64,000 bases of DNA from Rhabditophanes sp. KR3021. Taxonomy: Eukaryota > Nematoda > Chromadorea > Rhabditida > Alloionematidae. A model generated the notes under the pieces. The model had not been told where the DNA came from. It did not search any database and worked only from the letters and a program-made list of their open reading frames with translations. The stretch is from NCBI GenBank assembly GCA_963281155.1, contig CAUJLY010000006.1:4650001-4714000 (forward strand). The letters run 5' to 3'. Below are positions 38,891 through 50,100 of this stretch, piece after piece. The translations under genes and the position numbers were made by a program. Numbering within the stretch: the first letter of the stretch is position 1; every line of letters begins with the position of its first letter.

Positions 38891-41412
38891 TTAAATTCCT
38901 TTTGCGATCGCAGTAGCGAGGATAGCAGCTTTTAAATTCAATAACATCAACCGCATTGCCTTTGTCCAGCGTTCATCTAAAAACCAAAATTATTAATGTT
39001 TCAATTAACTATGTATGCTAATAAAAACTTACGTTTGTTGAGGCTAATTTTTCCCGAATACCAGATGACCGACTGGTTATTGACATCGGGTACAAATCCT
39101 TCAGCTATTTTGTCTTTATAAATTGTATTAGGGAAAATTGTATTATTTGGCACTTTGACTTTGGTACGAAATTCAGTATCAAATTTACGTAAACAATTAA
39201 GGAAGTAACCTATTGCTGTGTCGTAGCTACTGCTTCTATATATTGCAAACGAATTTTGATGGAGATTTTTTACATCTTTTACTCCCGCATCGTCAGTGTA
39301 AACGATTGTAGAAAATGCACCAACGGGAATCAATTCATAAGGAGTGGCCTTGATTTGATTTAAATTGAATAACACGTGCAGACACAACACGCATTGCCCC
39401 CAAGCAGCATTTGATTCAGCAATAGTTGTGTTTTCATTTGATAAACGTACCAACCTCAAACCGTTGATACTCCCAATATCTTTTTCATCAACATTGATAT
39501 AAAACGTTTTGTTAAGGACATTCGTTTTAGTCAACACCTCAAGATGATCTCTGGAAGAGCTGATGATTCCATTAAAGTTTGCCTCTTTGAGGGTTAAGCT
39601 AGTCATATCAGAATGAATGTCTCTTAGACTACAATAATTCTGAGAATAATCGTCTTTAACCTTTTGCTCTAATTTCTCAAGTTCCTCGGTTTGATTTAAT
39701 AAACTTTTTTCTTCTTCATTTAGTTCGAGTAATTGTTTACAGAGACTGCTTTCTTTTTCCTAGAGAAAAGTTGTCAAAAAGATTATTTATAGCAAATTAC
39801 CTTTAATTCTGCGAGTAGTCTTCTTCCGTTTTCCTCGTCTTGCTCCACCTGAGCTCTTGTCTCGATCATACTTTTTAAATACTTAGTATAACACGCATTT
39901 TGTTCCTTTTCAAGGGTTACCTGTTTTCAAACATAATTGTTAATGATTGCTTTTGGAAATTAAATAGATTATGTTTATTACCAATTTTATTATGTATGTT
40001 TTGCGATGTTTCAAAATTTAAGCCACCAAAAATGTTTTACACCAACTACTCTGGTTAAGGCATCTCTCATTTACAATGAGAAATAGCGAACTCTTTAAAG
40101 ACCCTTGCACTACTCATTTCCATCAAATAATGAATATTGTCCACCGATTTGGCATTCCTTCAATTCTTGATGGAGATGAAAGAATCAACTCTATATGGGA
40201 ACTAAGAAAATACATCAATGGTGTAGGATCGCTCACAAAGTCGTCTACTCTTAATGAAATCCTAGACAATTATAGAAAACTAAAAAAGAGCAATAGTATC
40301 CCGGATGTTTTAGGTGAAGCTATTTGGACATAAAAAGATGTCTGCTGATAAGTTAACTGATCTCAAAAAAGTGGGATGTGGGAAAATGAAATATCCGGAT
40401 TATGGAGTAAATACCCACTGCTTGGCAAAATTAGTATCTTTTGCTAATTCAAATGAGGCAGAATCTCTAAGACTATCAAAATTAGCTGATGGAGTAGAAA
40501 GAAGTCCCAACATTTGTTCCTGGATCCAAGAATTGGCAAGAAATTTTTTAATGACTGGACTATGGAAGAATTTATCAAAGCCGTCTATTATGTAATAGAG
40601 TCCATGATTAATCCAAAGAAGCAACATGTTCACCAAAGAATGACAGCTCATCTCACCGTGTACAACACCAATATTGATGGTAACCGAGTTCTCTCCAAGA
40701 AACAAGAAAGAATAAAGGAGATCGGCGACACCAAGAAACCAGATGGTTCTAATTATCAAACAGTTGTAGTCAAGATGCAGGTACCTACAAAGAATTGGCT
40801 GAGAACGTGGAGTATGTTTAATTGAGTATTTCAGCAGTCAAGTTGCTAGCGTGGATCATGGGAAATGCACCATTGAGGAAGCTACAAACTCTCTCCAGCT
40901 AATGCCGAATTGCTTGGACAACTATTAATAGATAAATTGTTTGCGCTTAAGGATGTAATTATTACTGAATTTTAGTCTTATTTGTAATTTTTAGTAAATA
41001 TCTTTTAAATCGCTCCACCTGTTTTTCCATATTTTGTATCAATTCTTCATGACATTCCTGAAATAATTTAACTAACTCAATAAATACTATTCATAAACAT
41101 ACCTCGCACATAGGAGTTTGAAAAGAAGATGTTGATTTCGCAACCTCTGCCATTACATCGACTTTGTCTGCTGAGTCCTAAATTCATACAATATGGTTAA
41201 GAAAATAGTATTAGTTTTTAAGAAACAAACAAAACTTATCGACCGGTAATACAACTCACCTTATTTTCATCTACCATTTGTAGAAAGTAAGATTCTTTTT
41301 CAACATCAGAAAGTAAGCTATCGTGTAGCTTCAAATTAACTCGACAGACTTGGCAATTCGAATTTTCATAAATATCTTGGGAGGTAGTCGTGTTGTCTTC
41401 GTATAAACTCAT
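38891..41412 (-). CDS. bec-1: Beclin 1 (autophagy, PI3-kinase class III complex)
   Basis: Exons 41412-41260, 41177-41103, 41057-41019, 39920-39801, 39759-39033 and 38976-38891 join in phase to 399 residues. The N-terminus carries the CQVCRVNLKL pair seen at the start of Beclins (CxxC), and PMCEECHEEL is the second cysteine pair. A coiled coil (about 100-190) follows. The evolutionarily conserved domain includes KTNVLNKTFYI, INGLRLVRL and ESNAAWGQCVLCLHVL, and the end is ERWTKAMRLMLLNLK. Beclin is the scaffold of the VPS-34 lipid kinase complex in autophagy and endocytic traffic. The gene is followed closely by skn-1 on the same strand. Intron 3 (39921-41018) is about 1.1 kb, far longer than the others, and contains an antisense decayed gene. 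The BH3-like segment is not clearly recognisable. Confidence 0.9.
40074..40978 (+). pseudogene. intronless, multiply frameshifted unknown gene inside a bec-1 intron
   Basis: Protein-like sequence runs for about 900 nt without introns but switches frame several times. Frame segments start at 40076 (85 codons, from ATG), then about 40320-40515, 40514-40780, about 40780-40823, 40824-40895 and 40901-40978 with a stop. Each piece has normal amino-acid composition (for example MEEFIKAVYYVIESMINPKK and DHGKCTIEEATNSLQ), and together they read like one globular protein of about 290 residues. I do not recognise the family. It looks like a decayed retrocopy or a gene hit by several indels. Because neighbouring conserved genes carry single-base insertions, some breaks could be assembly errors, but five are unlikely to be. 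Confidence 0.5.
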
Positions 41413-43533
41413 GGCGAATTTTCTTCTATTTCTAAAACGATAATAATGACTATTGATGTGAGTATTTTTAATTTGTTATTAAGTAATAAAGATGTACTCG
41501 TAAAAAGATATGTTGAAAAAAAGAACGTCTGCTAAAATTAAGCATGCATTTAAGATATTGTTATTAGGAGTAGTTTTATGTTAATAGCAATGGTAAAAAA
41601 GAGTGCCGCACAACAGAACAAAATTTGTTTAAAGGTTAAAATACAAAAATAACTTCATTTGCTAAAATATTTAAAAAGAACGATAAGTGTTCCGGATCTT
41701 ACTTAAGAAAATGGTTGTTAGTACGCTCCAACACAGCACCATCTTTACAGATACTCCTCTGGATGTGATGACTATGCCTTTTGATAAGTATTTACACCAG
41801 ATCAGACCAAACGTCACGCGGTAAGTTCCATTTTCGATACAAATATTTTCATTATTCAAACTTGCGCAATAATAGTTAACTGTATATTCATTCCATCTCG
41901 CCCGTTATAAAAGAACGGCAAACAAAAAGTAATGAGCTTTAGAGTGTTTCGAAGGTTCGAGCCAATCTGTTGTCTTCATAACTTATATAAAAAATGTGTC
42001 TTACTTTAGATAAAAGTTAAAAAATATGTGTCTTTCTTTTTAGATGAAAACGCGAGAAAAGTATAGATTGAAAATAGAAATAAATTCACAAACTTGTGTC
42101 TTTGTTTGTTATATCATATATTATGAAGCAACAAGCAGCTTTATTAAGAATGTAAAAAATTTTTCACATTTTCTTGAGATGTTTACTAACGTTGATCTCT
42201 TCTTCGAAAGACACGTGCCACCCAATATCAGGCGTTCGGATGGTCATTATGGAAATAAACAACATAGATGCGTTCAAAATATTCACACGTACATATATGA
42301 GGTAAATAATAATTATAGACACTTAATCGATGGAAAATCAAATGTCTAAAGATTTTGTAAACTTGGTTAATGTAAAATAACACAAACATATTGGTGTCTA
42401 GCAAATTTATAAAGTAAAGTGATGAAATAAACATAAAAATATATTTATTTATGTTGGCTCTATTTGTGATTAGGAGCAAATGATTCGGTATTAGATAAGA
42501 CGTAACATTTTAGACAGAAAAAGTTACTAAAATGTACAAAATAACAAACAATAATCAAACAAAGTTGACAGTAGTTTAAAGTTATAAATGCAGTGGACAA
42601 TAAATACAATCTCTTTCGTTGTAAGAGTATCTAGACCACCTCAATATGGAAGAGTACAGTTGATAGTACATTCTAGACTAGTCTCGATGAATTAAAATTT
42701 GTACTGCTGGTATAAAAGAATCTATGAATGAGAATCAAAAAATTGTTATTCTATTTTAAGTTTAAATCACATTTTTTTGACTTGGGTCAACTCCTGTGGC
42801 AGCATTGAATCAATTTGTATCTTGTAAGTAATTATTGTTTTGTACAACATATTTAGTTTACAATGTCTGTTTCTTAAATAAACATATTATTTATTATTAT
42901 TTATGTATTTGTAATGAAGACATCAATTACAACAAAAGTCTGAGCTACGTCATTAAAAATTTTGACTGTTTAAAATTTCCATGCAACAAGGAAAGCATAA
43001 TTTTCATTTAAACATATATCTTTTAATTATTGATGGGAAAAACCATTTATTCGACATGTATTTCACTATACGATTTTAATATAAGATATATGCCTGGTAT
43101 ATAAGCATTTTGTCATACCTAATAAAGCCGATTAGCGATGATAAAAACTATTATAACCTCTCTATCGTTATTTCTTACTTGAGCATTGTCGAAATCTTAC
43201 TCTCAAAGTAAAAACAATCATTTGTTGACAGATGAGGTTTTTTTCTTTATTGCTCGTATTCATCCTGTTCCAATTAATAAGATATACCATTACTTAAATT
43301 ATAAATCTTTTTTGAAGGAATAGAATTAAACTTTCGAGCAATTACAGTTGGATATAACAATAGCGCATCTTTTAAATTCAACAGCTATTTGTTTGTTGGA
43401 ATAACGACATTTTATATTTTGAATGTGCTTATGATATATGTATTAAAGTTATTACATTTATTTTCAGCTTTTGCTTAAATAATTGGGTTCTAAGATCAAA
43501 TTAACCACTAATTGACTCTTTTATTCAATCAAA
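41413..43533. other. intergenic between bec-1 and the tyrosine phosphatase
   Basis: A 2.1 kb divergent interval holding the upstream regions of bec-1 (-) and the phosphatase (+). An open frame at 42044-42349 has no domain support. A TTATTTTCAG acceptor ending at about 43468, 65 nt before the phosphatase ATG, may be a leader splice site. Confidence 0.5.
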
Positions 43534-45292
43534 ATGCTTCAACGATTCCGCGATATTGTTGGACGTGTCATAGGTAGGTTTTAACTTTCATTTTTAAATA
43601 TGAAGGCAAAATTGAACACAATTTATAACTTCTTAGTGATGGATAGTGGAACTGATCGTATAATATCCGGCATGGGAAGAGAACAAATTATTGAAAGTGC
43701 AGGAGCGACAGTAGTAGCAAACTTTGGATTGGATTGGAAAGACAGTAATAAGGATACCAGAAATAAAGATTTTCGTGTATGTTTTGCTAAAAATATCTTG
43801 CGAGTATATTAAAATACGAATTTAGGATATAAGTGCAGGGGTGCATGCTTTTATAGCGGTAACAAACAGAAAATCAAGGATTGCTAGACTGCCAATCAAT
43901 CAAGCCAGGCTTAGATACAAAGACTTACCGGCGTATGATTACAACCGAGTTAAATTAGTGCAGCCAGAAGGATCCACCGAGTCGGACTTTATAAATGCTT
44001 CTATCATTGAAATTAAAGGGTATGAATATAACTTTATCGCAACACAAGCACCTTTGCCAAACACAATCGAGCATTTTTATCAAATGATAGAACAGCAAAA
44101 TGTGAAGGTCATTGTGATGCTGTGTGAACTTACAGAATTAGGTGATAAAAAAAGAGAGGAGCCTGTAGGCCCAAACGCCCTTCCCGTATTTTATCTACCT
44201 CTAAACAAAAATGACAAATTGATTCATGGGAAATACACAGTTCGATGTTATGCTAAATCAAGGAAGAATGATTTGACAATTAGGAAACTTAAATTTTATA
44301 TTACTGGCGATCGAAAGAATTGTCATAAGGTTAAGCATGTCCATATGAGTGGATGGGGTGATCATAGTGTCCCAAAAGATAAGGAATGTATTTTTAATGT
44401 CATTAATAAGTTTGAAAAACTTCATGATAAGTATCCTTTGACCCCCGTTGTTATTCATTGCTCGGCCGGATGCGGAAGAACAGGGACGTTCATCGCAATT
44501 GCCACTTTTCGAAGACTAATCTTAAAAGGAGAAGTTAATACTGTGAGATTTAAGCAACATATTATGGATATTCGCAAACAAAGGCATGCAATGGTTCAAA
44601 GCTCAAAACAATTTGAGTATATCGCTCATACATTGTACTTTCTAGTTGATCAGATTAGATGGGATGATCATGACAATGTAGCTAGACAAGTTTCAGCTAG
44701 AGAAAAAGCGTATGACGCAGATATGAAAAAGCGGAAAAAGGCCAAGAAAAGAGACAAGGACGCGTTTGCAGATGAACCATTTAAGCATGTTTTGATTTAT
44801 GAAGATGGGCCATTTGGCACAATAATTGATCCCAATCCACCTGGTTTGTTCCACAAAATTGACATGAAAGCTTACAACGCCCCGAGGCCTCACACAGTCG
44901 TCGAACCTATCGCAACTTCACTACCTCCTCCAGTTTACTCTTCAATTGGTTTGCCTGAACCACATGAATACAAACTGTATAGCAAACACACTTTTGAACC
45001 AGGCAACTATAAACGTGATTCTGAGTCAAGTTCTAATGATGGATCAGTTAAGTCATTTGGTTCTGCAGACAATCAATTCGATGAATTAAATGGACAAAAT
45101 AGTATTAAAAGAAATAAAAGTATAGCAGAAAGCATTAGAAAAAAGGAGCATTTACATAATACTTTTGCTGAAAATGAAAGAGATAGTCCCGCTTTCTCCA
45201 ATAAAAATGTAGATATTGGAGTTATTGTCAAAAAATCAAGTGCCGGGTCATCAATTGAAAAAGGTACTGAGGAGGAACAAAAGAAAAAATGA
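43534..45292 (+). CDS. non-receptor protein tyrosine phosphatase
   Basis: Exons 43534-43573, 43637-43776 and 43826-45292 join in phase to 548 residues. The PTP domain spans about 65-345. Visible motifs are the substrate loop (AYDYNRVKL, then SDFINASII), the catalytic loop HCSAGCGRTG with nucleophile C272, the Q-loop region MVQSSKQFEY, and the acid loop WGDHSVP with D239. The acid loop has Gly where most PTPs have Pro (WPD). There is no signal peptide or membrane span, so the enzyme is cytoplasmic. A basic cluster (KKRKKAKKRDK, about 352) leads to a proline-containing and then S/E/K-rich disordered tail of about 200 residues. Nematodes have a large set of single-domain PTPs, many sperm-enriched. 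No specific orthologue is named. Confidence 0.92.
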
Positions 45293-46155
45293 TTATCATC
45301 ACTGGTTCCACAATCATGATTAAGTGATTTCTCGTATTTGAGTTCAATGAACTGGTATTCAAAATATTTAGATTATTAATTTATTTAATAACCTGTTGTT
45401 TAAATAATTTTCTATTTCACATCATTAGGACTACACCGTTTCGATTAATAAAATGTCTTTAATACTCTTTAATAATTGTAATTGATATTGTGATAAATGA
45501 TTTTGTATTGAAAACACTTTAAAGATTAAAATACACTCTGACTACATTTATTAAATTATGTGATGTTTACGCAATGTCGTTAGTGTCTTTTTAAATTTAG
45601 GCTGCTAATGAATATGAAGTAAAATATGTAATTTGTAGATACTTTTAATTTTTTTAAACAAAATACTTGTATATTGAAAATAATTTCTTTTTCGACAAAT
45701 TTGACAGTTACTGAAAGGGTTTTTACATTATTCTTAATAAAATAAATAGTTTGTAGTTGTAAACACTTCCTTGTAATCTTATAAGTGCGTTTTCCCACTT
45801 ATTATGCGTTTCCATAAACAGCATTCTAAAAATACTCTGATCACCATATCAATTTTGTCAAAAACATAAATAATAATATTTTCATTAAATTTGTTCCTTT
45901 ATTTGAATAGCAAATTAGTGTAATAAAACTACAGATATTTATTACTTAAGTTGCCAAAAGACCAACCCTTTACTTAAATCAAACTCATTATAATAACGTG
46001 ACTTGATCAAACAAGGTTGGATGTTCTGTGATCAAAGTGATTGACATTAACTTTTTAACTTGACGATTGTCAAATATAATGCCTTCTTCTAATTTGTGAC
46101 TACTTTTGATTGTTAATTTTAATATACTTCCAGATTCTATTATATCCTTTTTAAT
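45293..46155. other. intergenic between phosphatase and carbonic anhydrase
   Basis: 863 nt between two plus-strand genes, too long for a standard operon junction. A TATACTTCCAG acceptor ends about 22 nt before the carbonic anhydrase ATG and may be a leader splice site. The minus-strand open frame 45580-45798 is not supported. Confidence 0.5.
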
Positions 46156-46971
46156 ATGAAAGGCCTAGATAAGGTATTACAAGGTGTTTTGAAGTTCAGA
46201 AAAAATGTGCGAAAAGATCTGGTCAAGCAATTTGAACAAGTGCGAAATAATCCACAGCCTACAGCTTTATTTTTCACCTGCATGGATTCAAGAATACTAC
46301 CAGCACGTTTTACATCTAGTAATGTTGGAGACATGTTTGTTGTTAGAAATTCCGGGAACATGATTCCCGGAGCTAGGAGTTATGGATCTGCAGGATACGA
46401 AGTTTCTGTAAATACCGAACCTGCCGCTTTAGAATTAGCTGTAAAAAGAGGGAATATAAATCATGTAATTGTGTGCGGGCATTCAGATTGCAAAGCAATA
46501 AACACTTTATATGAATTAGACATTGAAAAACAAAAATTTAGCGAATCAAGCCCTATGGACAGATGGTTACGTAGAAATGGTTATGATAGCTTGAAAAAGT
46601 TAAAGAAACGTATTAGGATTGGACCCAATATTCCTATCGAATTTATTACTGAAGACGAGTCCTATTCATTTTCGGCTTTGATTGATCCAAATGATGAACA
46701 TAATATTGAAGACAAACTATCCCAAATTAATACACTTCAGCAATTACTCAACATTGCCTCACATGAGTTTATGACAGAATACATGTCGGACAAAAAAGTA
46801 TTTATTCATGCAATGTGGTTTGATATTTATACAGGAAATATGCATATGTTTTCAAAGCCTGATAAAAAATTTGTCCTCATTGATGAAAATAATACTGATC
46901 AACTCTTAGCCGATGTTCAAAGTGAAATGAAAGCCCTTAAAGGACACAAGCATGGCGCAGGATGTTGTTAA
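46156..46971 (+). CDS. beta-class carbonic anhydrase
   Basis: A single exon encodes 271 residues. It should interconvert CO2 and bicarbonate using zinc. Zinc and active-site residues of the beta class are intact: C42, D44 and R46 in FFTCMDSR, and H109 and C112 in VCGHSDCKA. GDMFVVRNSGN, EPAALELAV, EDKLSQINTLQQL and HAMWFDIYTG match animal beta-carbonic anhydrases such as nematode BCA and insect CAHbeta proteins, which argues against bacterial contamination. The N-terminus is basic and could act as a weak mitochondrial signal. Lack of introns is unusual among neighbours. It converges with the phosphorylase kinase gene, and the two stops are 203 nt apart with AATAAA at 47051. Confidence 0.95.
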   Translation: MKGLDKVLQGVLKFRKNVRKDLVKQFEQVRNNPQPTALFFTCMDSRILPARFTSSNVGDMFVVRNSGNMIPGARSYGSAGYEVSVNTEPAALELAVKRGNINHVIVCGHSDCKAINTLYELDIEKQKFSESSPMDRWLRRNGYDSLKKLKKRIRIGPNIPIEFITEDESYSFSALIDPNDEHNIEDKLSQINTLQQLLNIASHEFMTEYMSDKKVFIHAMWFDIYTGNMHMFSKPDKKFVLIDENNTDQLLADVQSEMKALKGHKHGAGCC

Positions 46972-47174
46972 TTTTATAAATTGACATTTTCATATATTTA
47001 AAGCTCATTTTTTTAGGACATAATTTTAAGCAAATAATGTTACTTAAAGTAATAAAGATTGATTATTCTTAAAAGATAGTTTAACGTTTACTTTCAAAAA
47101 ATAATGTGACATAAATTGATTTATTACAAATATAATGAACGACTGAATATAAAATCTATTACAAAACTATACTA

Positions 47175-50100
47175 CTATGAAATATGACAATGATTTGATC
47201 CATTCTTTATTAATTCTTCTATTCTGGAATCATCGTCTTGTATGGTATAACGATGATTACTGATAAAGCTTTTTGGTTTAAGAATTCTATTCATTATACT
47301 CTTTAGCATGTAAACATCGCATCTATTTGCAGTATCGCGATTTTCATACTGATAAAAGCGTGACAAATTAATAGATTCTTCCTCTATTTTTAAGTCTTGG
47401 CAAAAAATGAGATATGCTTCTTTTAGCAATTCATCACAGTCAATCAAATCACGAATTCTTATTTCCGGATGATGCTCCACCAAATATCCGAGAATTTCCA
47501 ACAATTCGATTAATAGTTGTCGGTGTTCTGGCTGCTTGATAACACTCAACATTGCTTCAATTTTGTATGAGAATGTCAGCTCAAATTGAGTCATTACTTT
47601 CAACGTTGGGTTTTGAGGCAATTTCTGGCCAGCAATAACTATTCCACTTTCGCATCTTTCGAGTAATGTCCAAACTTGGTCAAATAATCTTGATGGAATC
47701 ATATTTAATGAACTAGTTAATCGTCTTCTCTCCCATCGAGGAAGTAAATTCCAATTTTTGCGAGTTAGCAAGACATTCACGAGTTCCTTGATTATAGTTG
47801 GTGGCAAATCATAGACTGTTAACTTTTCTTTCTTCAACTTCAAGTATGCTTCTATATCACCATATCCCAAAGAATGCCCACTTTGTAAATAATCAAGCAA
47901 AATGGATATGGCATCCTTTAACCATGATAACCTAATTGTTAAGACTTCGTTGAAAGCACTTGAATTTTGTTCAATTAAATCTGAACAAGCAATAATAAGT
48001 TCCTGTTGGAAAACAAAACAAACAGTGTCTGCAGTCTTACAAGTTTCATATAACTGCGCGATTATTTCTGCTGGGGTTCTAGGAACACTAATTACTTGTT
48101 CTTTTTCATGACTTGATCCAATACAGACTTGTTTTCCCCTAACCAAAATATTAGTAACACTAGGGGCTAGATTATTAATTGTCTTCTTAAGAACTGAGGC
48201 ACACATTCTTATTATATACCATTCCCCCAAGGCGCAAGATCTGCGATACACTGCTTCGAATCTATCTTTAATAGTTTCTTGGTTAATTTGGTAACTCCCA
48301 TTAAAACGGCTCTTTAATGCAAAAAGTGCATGAGCTATAATTTTTACATTATCAGGCTCCGTTTTGACAATTACCCCAATTAGTTCATTATTTGTCATTT
48401 TTTCAAATTCCTTGAGAGTTGTCTCATTATCGCAATGAACTACATTATTGGGTCTAAAACTAATTTCTTTTTTGAATGGTAAAGCAGCTGCAGATAACTC
48501 CTTGACAACGTCGATTTTAAATTCAATCTCATCTGGGGTGACAAAGTCTATATGTTCAAGACATCCGGTATTTAGTAGTTGATGAACCCGGCCAACTCTT
48601 ACTCGAACTCCATTCATATGCCCATTTTTAAGGCAAACTAATAAATTGAGCATTGGATTAAAATATTGGCCTAATACGTTTTCTTCTTGCAGTAATAAAC
48701 AAAAAGTTGGTCTACCAGACAGCTTCCATCTCTTGGCCACAAATTCAATTTCTCTTTTGATGTCATTAATCAAAACAGTCGGATCACAATTGACATAAAA
48801 GTCTTTAAGTTCAAAGAGTAATGGATAACAAACTATTGTTTCTCCACTGAATCTAAATATCTTGCACGTATTGAGCGATCCAAATGGTCTCGATGGCCTT
48901 CCGCCAAGTTTCAATTTTTTGTCGCAGCCAAGGTAATTGAAAACTTCAACCATTCTCCAGGATGGCCAAATTTGAACAGGATCAATCTCGTGTGGTGTTT
49001 GACTGGTAATGCCATATGTTGAGAGCATCATTTGAAGTCTAGTGGACTCACTGATCAATGCAATTTGAACAACTGGCTCACCATCCATACTTCCTCTAAA
49101 AGCTGAGTGGCGATTAGCTATTTTGGGACGCTGGCCTGCAGGCAAGTGACGATAAATTGGATCTATGTCACTGCTATGTATAATTCCTTCTTTGATCATC
49201 AAGGCAATTAAATAAATGCTGTTTGTCCAAAGATGGTGTCCGAAATTCTTGTGGGTTGATTGGGTAAAACTCTTGACTATTTGGATGAGCTTTTTCTTTT
49301 TCAAACAAATCTTCGTCTAGAACATAACACTCGGGCAAGACCATAATTGAATCACTGAAGTCTGTATGAACGAGCAAGCTCTCAATTTTATCCCAGTATT
49401 TTTGAGCTGACTTTTGATCACCCTTTAATTCATGTGTCAAAGTCAAATAGGCAAAGAACATGGGGTGTTGACATTCAATTTTGTCAAATTTAGCCGTTTC
49501 ATCGGGCAAATAAAATTTTCGGGAAGCGTCTTCATTTTCCGTTCTGTATCCATCTCGTAAATATCTTTTCAATCCGTATTTCCCTTCCAAATGTTTCAAG
49601 CATTTGTTAAATGTCTTGTCATAAACTTGAGGATTATGTGTGGCGAAACCGGGCCAACCAATAGTTGGAATTAACGCGGCATCAGTATTCTAAAATAAGC
49701 CGTTATAATAGCCAAAAAATAATAATGAAGGCAAAGTGTTAGATTAAATATTTTTTAGTTACAATAACTTAAAAACTTTTTTGATAATACTATATATTGT
49801 TTACAAAACATAAATATCATATTTGGACAATGTTTTTCCATTTAAAAAAGAATTTTTACAGCCGTGGGAGCTAACAATATTTTACTTTAATTCATCATGT
49901 AATTTTGATATAAACTCCCTATGCGGATGATAAGTAAATTCAATTTTAAGTTACACAAATTTATGTCTACTATGTTTTTATATTAGATATATTTTATATC
50001 ATTGAAACATTCATTCCAATATTTTCTACCTAATATAGACTGGGACATTTTTTGATATTGATAGATAAGCTTCAATTATTATTCCAAAAATATTTATATA

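Noticed and set aside
42044..42349. 101-codon plus-strand frame between bec-1 and the phosphatase
   Set aside because: Low-complexity N/Y/K/I composition, no domain, and an overlapping minus-strand frame of similar length.
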